A program made the position numbers and the translations under genes. Positions 1-10,000 of a stretch of 60,000 bases of DNA are shown piece after piece. The notes beneath the pieces were generated by a model. It was not told the DNA's origin. It did not search any database and worked only from the letters and a program-made list of their open reading frames with translations. This DNA comes from Symsagittifera roscoffensis (taxonomy: Eukaryota > Xenacoelomorpha > Acoela > Convolutidae): NCBI RefSeq assembly GCF_963678635.1, contig NC_087068.1, forward strand, positions 21,419,029 through 21,479,028, written 5' to 3'. Positions within the stretch are counted from its first letter, which is position 1, and every line of letters starts with the position of its first letter.

Positions 1-126
1 CACAAACATCGCCAACCCCGGGTCTTCTCGTGTGAAGTCACAATCGATCAGCCGCTGATAGATCTCGTCTAGAGTCGCTCCTAGACTCGCTGAGAGGAAT
101 TCCATGAGTTCGTTAGTATCTCCCAT
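1..126 (-). CDS. Partial second ORF of the retroelement (5' end only)
   Basis: An ATG at 126-124 opens a minus-strand frame with no stop to the window edge (42 codons). The start has a good Kozak context, with G at -3 and G at +4. It begins MGDTNELMEFLSASLGAT and is acidic and Leu-rich, with no signal peptide visible. It lies 430 bases downstream of the Gag-Pol stop in the same orientation, which is where gypsy elements carry env or accessory ORFs. I do not recognise the protein and too little is present to assign a function. It could also be a chance ORF or part of a neighbouring copy. Confidence 0.45.
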   Translation of the reverse strand, partial: MGDTNELMEFLSASLGATLDEIYQRLIDCDFTREDPGLAMFV

Positions 127-312
127 TTCTTTTCGTGTTGATTCTTCGTGTAATCTCTTCTGATTCAGTGTCAGTAAACAATTTCCGATCAATCAAGATC
201 TAAAAGACAGGTCGCGACTTAGAACCATCATTTTAAGATGCAACATCAATCAATTCTCTAAAACTCTCCATTGAAATTCTCTTTTTCAATTCTGATTTAA
301 AATTTTAGCACC

Positions 313-331
313 AAGGTGGATCGTCCACCTT
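313..331. repeat. Perfect 8-bp inverted repeat (hairpin)
   Basis: The arms AAGGTGGA (313-320) and TCCACCTT (324-331) are perfect complements around a three-base loop. It lies between the two minus-strand ORFs of the retroelement. Function unknown; it could be an RNA element of the transcript. Confidence 0.6.
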
Positions 332-374
332 TACTTTTGTCAGAGTAGCATGAATGTACGCTGTCACCTTGATG

Positions 375-392
375 ACCTGGGGTGCCCCAGGT
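375..392. repeat. Perfect GC-rich 8-bp inverted repeat (hairpin)
   Basis: The arms ACCTGGGG (375-382) and CCCCAGGT (385-392) are perfect complements with a two-base gap. It is the most GC-rich point of an AT-rich inter-ORF stretch, 44 bases from the hairpin at 313-331. Confidence 0.6.
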
Positions 393-556
393 CTTTTATG
401 ACACTAACATAAAACATAACATCACAATAACAAAACATAAACATCACATAAAAACCTAATCCCTAATACTGTACCTAAGACCTAACCTAATCTAAAACTT
501 GACTCTAATTCTTATCGAGCAACTTAATAAAAACCACTTATCGCCGAGCGCAATTC

Positions 557-1022
557 TTAGCATATGCTCAGATAGTATTTTTTATGTAAGTAAACCTCTA
601 TGTCAGTCTCTGAAAATATCACATGCACAAGAGCGTACAACTCTCTCGGATGTAGCTTTCCCCTATTGGGATCATAAACTGGCAACGAGAGAGAGGTCAC
701 ACCTCTCTCAACCAGGAAATCCCTAAGTCGAGTCAAGGCCAATACCAAGCTCTCCGGATTCACGTGTTGCCTATCAGTAGCTTTCGTAACCAAAAAACAC
801 AAATATTTCCCTGGTATCTGTGATGCAACAGGGGGCAACGCTATCATTCCTCCTACACCCGGCCTCTGTTTCCACAAAAACTCGATATTCTTGTACTCTC
901 TTTTAAAGTCGGCCGCTAGTGCTGTTTTGAAGCTTACGTCCGCAGTTATCGCTATGGCGCACGTGCGTTCCGTGAGTATGAAATCGCTGTCCGTTATAAC
1001 GATATTGTTCGAATAGTGGTTC
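557..1022 (-). other. C-terminal macro-like domain of Gag-Pol (OARD1/TARG1-like)
   Basis: The last ~154 residues match the layout of the OARD1/TARG1 branch of macro domains. Visible landmarks are a helix ending ADFKREYKNIEFLWKQ, a strand GGMIALPP, the strand CFLVTK with the Lys that is catalytic in OARD1 (K3086 here), a helix, then GVTSLSLP and TDIEVYLHK. The length equals a free-standing OARD1 (about 150 residues). Two ADP-ribose-contacting loops are altered: the Gly-rich MGAGIA-type turn reads FKTALA, and the GCGLD loop with the catalytic Asp is replaced by DPNRGKL. So the fold assignment is fairly secure, but ADP-ribose hydrolysis is doubtful. It follows the integrase and an acidic linker in the same frame. 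Confidence 0.7.
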
Positions 1023-4000
1023 GGGAGATCAAAATACGATTCAAAGATTCGTCCAAAAGGTGGTTTCTTAGCATTCTCGCCCTCTGTCTCTAGTTCTCCG
1101 GTTTCCCTTGCCGATTTCAATTTTTTTATTATGAGATTTTCGGTGTGGGTGAGTCCTACCCCCACTCCCCGGACAAAAATATCCATCGACGTCCCCGTCG
1201 ATCGCCCAAAGTCTAGGAGACCGAGGTTGGATTGTGGAACACGTAGAGGACCATCTGGGGCGACCCAGTTGGACTCGGTATTGTCATGACTGATGTATTT
1301 GACGCCGTCTCTGTCGACGTCCTGAATCGTCAGGATCGTCTCTTTTGGATCTGTCGGCAGATCGTGGAGCCATTCGAGCACGCGCAAGTTTGTTAGTTCT
1401 TGCTCATGAGTCTGTTCCGCTTCTGGTTCGAACTCCACTTCCGGTTCTGATCGATCGTCGATCCAATCTTGATCCATATCGTTCACAAGGTCGATTTCTT
1501 TTAGGATTGCTACTTCGTCCAGCCCCACCAGCGAGTCTATGACATCACTCACTACTATCCGGTCTACAACGAAGTCCTCGCCATACGGATTGTATTTCTT
1601 CTGGTTTTTTCCCCTCTTACTTTGGCGTGTCTCCATAGTGAGCGGAAAGTCAGGCTGTATTCCTTTGTCAATTTCGGTTTGTTCTGGGCAATCCCAGTCT
1701 TCTTCGGCATATGGTAGAGTTTCATCGTCCACCTCTACTCGCTCAGTCAACTCGAGATCCAGTGGTAGATCACAATTGTCCACCATCTCATTCCCGTCGT
1801 TCTTGTCGCGAGTACCCCTTTCATTCACTTCACAAGCAGGATCCACTATTAAATAGTCTCCCTCTTGCATGTCCGCTGGGATGCACCAATCCTCGGACGA
1901 GGCGTTGTGTGGTTTGATATTCTCGTAATGAGCCGCTCTTCCGGTGCTCAGCCGATAAAAACGACCTCCTTGATGCACCTCTGTTATCTGAAATGGACCA
2001 CGCCATTTCTTTAATAGTTTCTTGGTTCCTTTTGGTGGAACCACTTCCTGGAACACCCAGACGTAATCGCCAACTGAGTAGGCTTTTGCATCGGCTGTTC
2101 TTTTATCAAACCTCCTTTTTTGTCTAATTTGCGCCTGTTGCGTATTCCTCCTGCATAAGTCATTGAGGTCCTGTTGTCTTCTAATAACGTCCCGCACGTA
2201 CGTTTGCGGTGCTGTCCTCTTCCCTTCATATTCAGGGTAGAAGAACGTTAACGGGAGTGCTTTTTCATGACCCGTGAGCATCATATGCGGACTTATTCCC
2301 GTGGTGGAATGCTCCGTGCTGTTGTAAGCACCCATCACTTGCGGTAAGTGCTTGTCCCAGTCATCCATGTAGCGTGAGCAGTAGACTCTCAACATGGATA
2401 CCAGTGTGCGATTCTGCCTCTCGACTAGGCCATTCGTTTGCGGGTGATAAGTGGTCGAGTGGGCCTGCGCTACCTGCGACCTTTTCATTAACTCTTTCGT
2501 GAGATCACCTACGAATGCTTTGCCATTGTCAGATTGGAACGTGATGGGGCAGCCATGCCTTGCTATCCACACGTTTATCAAATGATCGCACGTTTCTTCT
2601 GCCGATGCTGTCATGCAGGGTGCCGCCTCCGCATACTTCGTAAAATGGTCGATCATTACCAGCACCTTATTATAGCCCGTTGCTGTCATGCAGATTTTCT
2701 GGTGATCAATTTGCACCACCTCGTTGAAACCTGACGATTCTATTGACTGTAGGGGGAACCTTAGTTTCCTGGGATCCTTTGCCTGTTGACAAGACAGGCA
2801 TGCGGCTATCCATTTCTCACAAGCCTTCTTCAACCCCGGCCATTCGAATCGTTTTTGTATCCTGTTATACACTTTGTCCACACCTTGATGTCCCATCTGA
2901 TCATGTGAGCGAAAGAGTAATTCGGTCTGGTACAACTGAGGTAACACGATTGAATTGTATTTATAAAGGAGCTTGTCCTCTTCCTTGCGCTTACAGGCCA
3001 CGATTCCGTCCTTATTCAGGTACAACAAGTCTTTCCTCTTCAGGTAAAACTGCTTCAGGATTTTGTAGCTGTCTTCTTCCAAGTCTCCCTTGTCAGGTGC
3101 TCCATTCTCGATCCATCTTTTCAGACTGCTCGTCATTCTATCATTTCGTTGAGCCCTCAGGAGATCCGACAGCCTGTACCTGGCTTTCAAATACGTCTTC
3201 ACCACGTTCATTTGCCCACTCATTATCTCCGGAGCATGAGCATCGTCCATCAACTTGACACACCATATCTTTTTCAAAGGCGTCGCTTCTTGGACAGATG
3301 GTTCCAGATTGGTACGGACGACCGTACCATGTGGCAGCAATCTGGTTGGGCGTTTTGAAACTGCTATCAGTTCGAGCTCGTCTGCGGCATTGTCTACCAC
3401 AGTGCCCTCTTCATCTGAGGTGTATCTGTCCCTGTCTGGATCCTGATGTATTTCCCGGTCCAGCCCACGCTGCTTCCAGTCTACCAATAAGGAGTGGATC
3501 GCAATCTCTGACATGTCGGAATTGGAAGTTGTTTCAGACGTGTTGTCCCCGGACTGGGGTCCCGACTCAACACTTGAGTCGACCGATTCTCCAACATCAT
3601 ATTCCAAGTTGTTTGAGATGTTTCTCGACTCCCCGGACAAAACTCTGTCCATCGGTCGCCTTGAACCCGACTCCCCGGACAAAATTCTGTCCCTAGGTTG
3701 TCTAGTCAACCTCTCCCCGGACAAGTTGTCCTGCACGGGCTCAAAGGCGTTTGACTTCTCAGACAAGTCGTCCTTGACTGGATCGAAGGTGTCAGACTCC
3801 CCGGACATTGTCTCGTCCAGGGACGAACAATCTGAGCTTGGCTCGTATTCCTCTTTTGCATCCGTGAAGTGCACTCTCCTCGTGAAGCTAGATTTCGACT
3901 TGATCCTGACTTCCTCAGTAGCTTGGTTTTGATTCGATGTTCCATATTCAGTGAACGAAGTTCTCAACAATACTTCTTTCGGCATCGAGGTCACCAGCTG

Positions 4001-7000
4001 ATTGACGATCGACCTGCAATCCCGTTCAACGCCTCGGCTGCGAATGGACACTGGCCTCTTCTCTGTTCTCTCGGTGACAGTCAACCTCTGCATGGTTTCC
4101 CTCCATTCACGATCATGCCTATCCACTTCCCTATCCAACAAGTCACGGAGTTTTCCCATGACGTCCGGCGCCACGTTCACCGTCTTATTCAATAAAGCGA
4201 TGCTGTTTATACCCAGCCTGGTCAGTTCTTGCTGTACCAAGTTGGATCGGACTAGCAGATCCAACGGAACGGGTTCGCCTCTGGCTAAAAGCTTTATCTC
4301 CGCAGCCGTCTCCACTGGAAGGTCAGGGTGTCCAGGTATAGGATGTCCTGATTTGTCTAACCACCTAGTAAGTGGCAGCTCATCATAGGTTTCTTTGTCC
4401 AGAAAGGAAAACCCGTCTTTGATCTCTGATTGGTTAGCTTGCTTCTCTTCGAGGCGCTCATAAAATTCTGTCTTTTTGCTGAGGCTATCTGCGTTCTGGT
4501 GCTTGTCACGGGTACGGTGCTCTATGATCATGTGGTATCCATCCAAGCGCACGATCCAACGACCAATGTAGCTCTGGTCCATCGAATAGGTTTTCAGCCA
4601 GGCAAGGGCACGATTGTCCACACGCAACTTGAAGGGAGCACTCCCCAAGTAGGCCCTGTACTTTTCCACAAACGTGATCACAGCAAACATCTCCGCTTTT
4701 GGTGCGCCGTACTTCATCTCAGTGTCACTCAGGACTTTACTTCCATAAGCTATCGGACGAAGAACCGTTCTCCCGTTCCACTCCTGCTCTTGGTGAAGTA
4801 TGCCTGATATCGCAACCACTGATGCATCCGTGTCCAGCACGAACATCCCCTTCTCCGTTGGCATGCCGAGGACCGGTGCCTCGCAAAGTTCGCGTTTGAT
4901 GTTTTCAAATGAGACTTGTGCCTCATCAGTCCAGGTGAACTTTTTGCCCTTATTTCTCATCAACTTCTGCATGGGGTATATTTTGTCAGCATACCCCTTG
5001 ATGAACTCGCGATAATAATTGGCGAATCCCAGAAAACTCATCAACTGTGTATCTGTTTTAGGTGCCTTCCAGGTCAGCACCGCTTCAACCGCTTCGGGGT
5101 CTGGTCTCACTCCATGTTTGTCAACCAGGCGGCCCAGATACTTTATGGAATCCTTGAGGATTTCGCACTTAGAGGGTTTGCATTTCAGACCCGCCTGCTT
5201 CATGCAAGAAAACACCTCTTCCAACCTCTCGATGTGGTCTTCCAAGGTTGGTGTCGCGATCACTACATCATCGACATAACACATGATGAGATTCCCATAC
5301 TTTTTAGTAACGCTCGTGAGTGCCTGAGCCATCAGTCGCTGGAATGTGGCTGTCGCGTTGCACAATCCGAATGGCATCCTCTTCCACTGGAACAGTCCCA
5401 GCTCACAAGCGAAGCCTGTTTTCTCTCGATCTTGCTTTCTGAGCGGCACTTGCCAGAATGCTGAGCCCAAATCCAACGTCGTGAAGAACTTGGCGTCTCC
5501 CAGCTTGGATAGGCTCTCATCGATGCGGGGAATCGGATATGCGTCCTTTATAGTCACTGCGTTCAGATAACGGAAATCGCAACAAAATCTGAGTTGTCCC
5601 CCTTTCTTTTTTGCCATGACCACGCCACAAGCCCATGGGGACTTCGACGGCTCGATCATGTCGTACTCCATTAACATCTCGATTTCCTTCCTACACGCTT
5701 CTGACTTGTTTGGGGTCATTCTTCTCGCCCCTTCCCTATGAGGTACCGAGCCCTCTTCTATCTCAATCTCGTGCTCTACAAAATTGCAACAACCTATGTC
5801 GGCCTTATGTTTCGAAAAAACGTCTGCGTTCCGATTTAGCACCGCCCTGAGCGAATCTAGTTCCTTGTCGGATATTTTACCCTTCAGATGCTCTATCTCA
5901 GGTAGGACAGGCCTATTCGCTGCTAACTCTGCTTCCGTCGGTCTCTCAGGAAAGTTGGAACAACTAGACAGCCCATCATCTGTTTCCGACTTCATTGAAA
6001 ACAATTTCCTAGAAGATTTCAATTCAATTACTCTTTTCATTATACATTCTTGGTTCGCATGTAATGGACATTTAGTTACGTCAAACTTCTTCAAGTTCTC
6101 CACACTCAGAAAGTCTGTGTTCAGAGGCAAAGCGTAGCCAAGTTTCTTTCCCCTCTGTATTGTCACTGTTGTTGCTTCTGTGTTCAATAACACACTCACA
6201 CACAGTCCGCTCTGAGTGAGTGAGAAGCTTCTTCCTAAAATAGCCGAGCTTTTACTGTTTGGATTTGGTACCAGACACACCTGTCTGTCATTGCTGAGTT
6301 CATTCAAGTTCCTCATCCTAAACGTCGCTACTACGGCTTGGTTCGGTTTTAATCTAACTTTTCGATCCAGAAAAATCGGCACCTTGGCCTGATTAATTAA
6401 TATCTTATTAAGGGGTCTTTTCTCATACTTTCTTTCAGGATCCTTGATCCTAATCAATCCGTCATTGAGATCAATCGTGACGTCAAAGTTGCGAACGAAA
6501 TCCCTCCCTAGGATGAACTGGTCGGATTCGTCCAAATTCTCTACTACTAGGAAGCTCATCCAAAGATGTCTCCCTCCGAGCTGCAGTGAGATGATCGGGG
6601 TTCGCCCGGTGACATAGATCGCTCCCTGATTGGCAGCTGCCAACCTGATGTTTGTCGGTATGAGATCCGACCTCTCAAAACCCATGTCGGTCCAAGTTTT
6701 GACTGGCATGACACTGACTACTGCTCCCGTGTCTAGCAGTCCCTTTACTGAAAGCTGTCTGCCTTGCACGTCCAGAACGTGTGCGGCCAGATCTGCCTCG
6801 CAACCAATATGCACAGCATCTTGCTCGAGCATCGCGTTGTGTCCGATTCGTCTGACCTTCAGCTCCTCTTGACCAATGTATATCCGGCCAACCTGATCGT
6901 TCGCATCAGTTATGTGAGCTTTCGTGTAGATATTGATGCCATCCACATTCATCAGAATCGGGTAAGGGCCATGGACATCGATATAATGTCCGTCCACTTT

Positions 7001-10000
7001 CATCAGCCTCGGACCTCCCGTTGTGAGCAGCGCTCGCACTGCCCTGGAGTCTAGTTTGGGATCCTTCTGTTTCAGATAGTCTGCATAGATGTCCAGGTGG
7101 ACTAGTGTAATTTCGGATGGCTCGCTCAGGTTCTTGACCACCTGGTGCCCTGCGACTGAGATGATAGACATTATTTTGGTCCCTGCCTTCGTCATGCCGA
7201 AAGTCTTGCCAGATATAACGTTCAGTTTTAGTCCCTGTTTCTTGGGCTCTTTTTCGTCTTCTGCTCTTGTCGTCTTACTCAGGACATCAAGACTTTCCCG
7301 AAGATCTGTGCTCTCCAGCTCCGACCTTACCCATTGCTCCACTTCTTTCGTGGCTAGGTCTTGTTTGACATTCTGCAGAGCTGTCCTTGCCGCCAAGCCG
7401 TAATCCACCTTGAGTGGGCTAGACGACTCTGTTTCGAGGTTCGAGGCTACCCCCTCGTCAGGCCATGTCTTAACCTTTTTAGTCGTGAAAGTGCTCGGTG
7501 TCGTTTCCTTTCTCCGAGATTCAGCCTCGTTCATCAGACGTGCTCGACTGGCCTTGACACCCGAAAGCGCCTCTTCATGGCGGGGATGTTTCACGTCCGC
7601 TACTGCGTCCCAAAATTGAGTACAATCCGACTTGAAGTGTCCCTCCAAATTACAGAAGAAGCACCTCGGACCATATTTCATGATGAGCCCTCTCACATAC
7701 TCTTCATGATCCTCGTCGGTCGCGTCAGCGTCCTCGAGAAAGTAGCCTATGGCCTTCATGTTCTGTTTGTATGCAGAACACGCAGAAACGTGATGGTCCA
7801 TCGAACCACAATTCGCACACGACCTCCTCTTGTCCATGTCATCGCGAGGTTTGTACCAACTGGAATTCGCACCAGTGTTTGTCCCGCTATAGTTGCCATA
7901 ATTGCTGTAACGGTTTTGCGCCCTCGGTTTTATCAGTAAATACTCGCGTGACTTCATACGCAAGTCATCGGGCGTGGGTACCTGGTCCAGCGACAGGGTG
8001 AAATGAGTGGCCAACATCGTCTTCAACTCCTCACTCCTTACACCATCCATGAACTTCGAAGCGATCGCCAAGTTTCGTTCGGATATTCTCTCATCCGGGT
8101 TGCTCCTCCTCCTGAGCAATTCAAGGTCGTCCAAGAATTTATCTATTGATTCTTCATCTCTCTGACGCCTCTTCTCGAACTTCACCATGGCCTGGTGCCC
8201 TTGTACTCCAGAGCCGAAACGATTCAGCAGGATGTCGAATATCTTGCGAGCGCTATCCCTCTCATTGACTCTTTTCGCCATTACACAATTTAGTGCAGTA
8301 CCCTCCAAGTTGCTCGTCAGCGCGCTGCACTCTTGTTTCTTGGAGAGATTCTCTTCCTCAAAGTGTAACTTCATCACCTCTATCCAAGTATCAATGCAGC
8401 CGTCTGACTCGTCTTTATATGACTTCGGCTTTTTCAGTGTTCTTCTTGACCTCTCTCCTCTCTCGGTTGACTTCGAGAGCTTGGTGATGAATGTTTCAAG
8501 AGATCTGTTCAGAGGCTCAAACATCGAGGCATACATCGTTGTGTCTTGTGAGACTGTAGTCAGATCTGGTACTGAACTGACTTGTGGCACGGTTGGCAAT
8601 CTTGTCTCCGGGGTGGCATCTGCCTCCGGTGGGACTGGATTTGTCCAGCCAGGCCTCTGCGGGGCTGCCCTTGGCCGCTCCTTGTTTCTATGTTCGTAGT
8701 TCGTTCTCGAGCCTTGCTGGGCTCTGGCACTGTTGCCCGTACCATCTCCAACATTCGCATGGCGTGAGCGCTCCCTTAAGTTGGAATGCTCCTGCCAATT
8801 ATTCCCATTCAGGATCGCGTCAAGCTTCCGCATCATTAAGTCAGATTTGGCGTCCAACCTCCTTTCCAGGCCAGTCATCGTTTGGGCGTAGGTATTATCA
8901 TGATCATTCAACAATCGCTCGATCTCTCTTGTCATCCTAGCCTCTCTTTCCTCTGACTCTTTGTTTGCCTGAGCCAGGCTCTCGGCCAGGCATTGATCGG
9001 TGTCACGAATCAATTGAGCCTGATCAAACCTCGCTTGCGACTTCACGTGCGTTAGCTCATCTTTCAAATTCTCTCGACCATGGTGAGCTCTCTCGTCAAC
9101 TTGATCTATCCGCTTAGTCATGTCTCGCCTCAATTCATCCAGGCCATTCATCACACCAGCGAACATATCACTTATGTCACCAGCTGCCCCCAGTGGCGGG
9201 GTTAGCCCCAGAGAAGACGAGGTCAACTGTGGCTGTAGCCTAGTACTTGATGACGCACCGCCCTTTTGCTTGTGCATTGACGTCATCAGTCTGTCAAACG
9301 TTGATGATGCTCCCATCGTTATCCCATCTGACATAGGCCTGGTCGGCGAGGCAGAAGATGCCTCCCTGCTCATGTCGTTCCTTGGGCACGGTGTGAAGTT
9401 CACATCCGGATGGGTTATCTCCGGGTAGTCATCCCTGGAAGTCAAACCTACAGTTGGTAGTGACGCCATGCGTTCGTCGTACAAGGACTTCCAACTCTTC
9501 TTGGCCTTCGAGAACGTCTGCTCTTCACCCGGACTCATACTCGACATCATCGCGTTGTTACTCTGTTTGGCCAAGGATGAGTGTGCACTTGTCAGATGTG
9601 AAGGTTCCTTTCTCCATTTATAGCTCTTAGTCTCTGATCTGGACATTCCCCTGTACAACACTTCCTCCCGAGGTTCGACCTCGGAACGCTCCGAGGTCTC
9701 CTCTGTCCTCTCGACTTCCTCTCGTTCGAGGACCCCGTCTGGCTCAAAGTCGGGTCGAATGAGCGTTCGCTCCCCTTCGTCAAAGGGATCCACCGGCGTT
9801 TCGCTCGCAGGCTCGGCCTCGGCGCTCCGCCCTTGATTGCCATCAAGGTTTTTCTCGCTCCTTAGTCTCATTTCGATCACTGAAAGATCAGGTTGACCTT
9901 TAGTCGATTCGTCTTCAGCAAACGCGTCGGAAGCGCTGCTAAACGAGGTCTGGCTACGCCTAGTTCTAAATTTCCGCGTGCTTCCCTTGCTTAGCCTGGG

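Larger units (their letters stand above)
127..556 (-). other. Inter-ORF region of the retroelement
   Basis: This non-coding stretch separates the Gag-Pol stop from the second ORF. It is AT-rich and holds two short perfect hairpins (313-331 and 375-392) and a cluster of five CCTAA words at 455-490. I see no coding frame. No polypurine tract or LTR end is evident, consistent with the 3' LTR lying outside the window. Confidence 0.5.

Noticed and set aside
1345-9428. Many plus-strand open frames opposite Gag-Pol
   Set aside because: They are shadows of the long minus-strand coding frame and show no domains.
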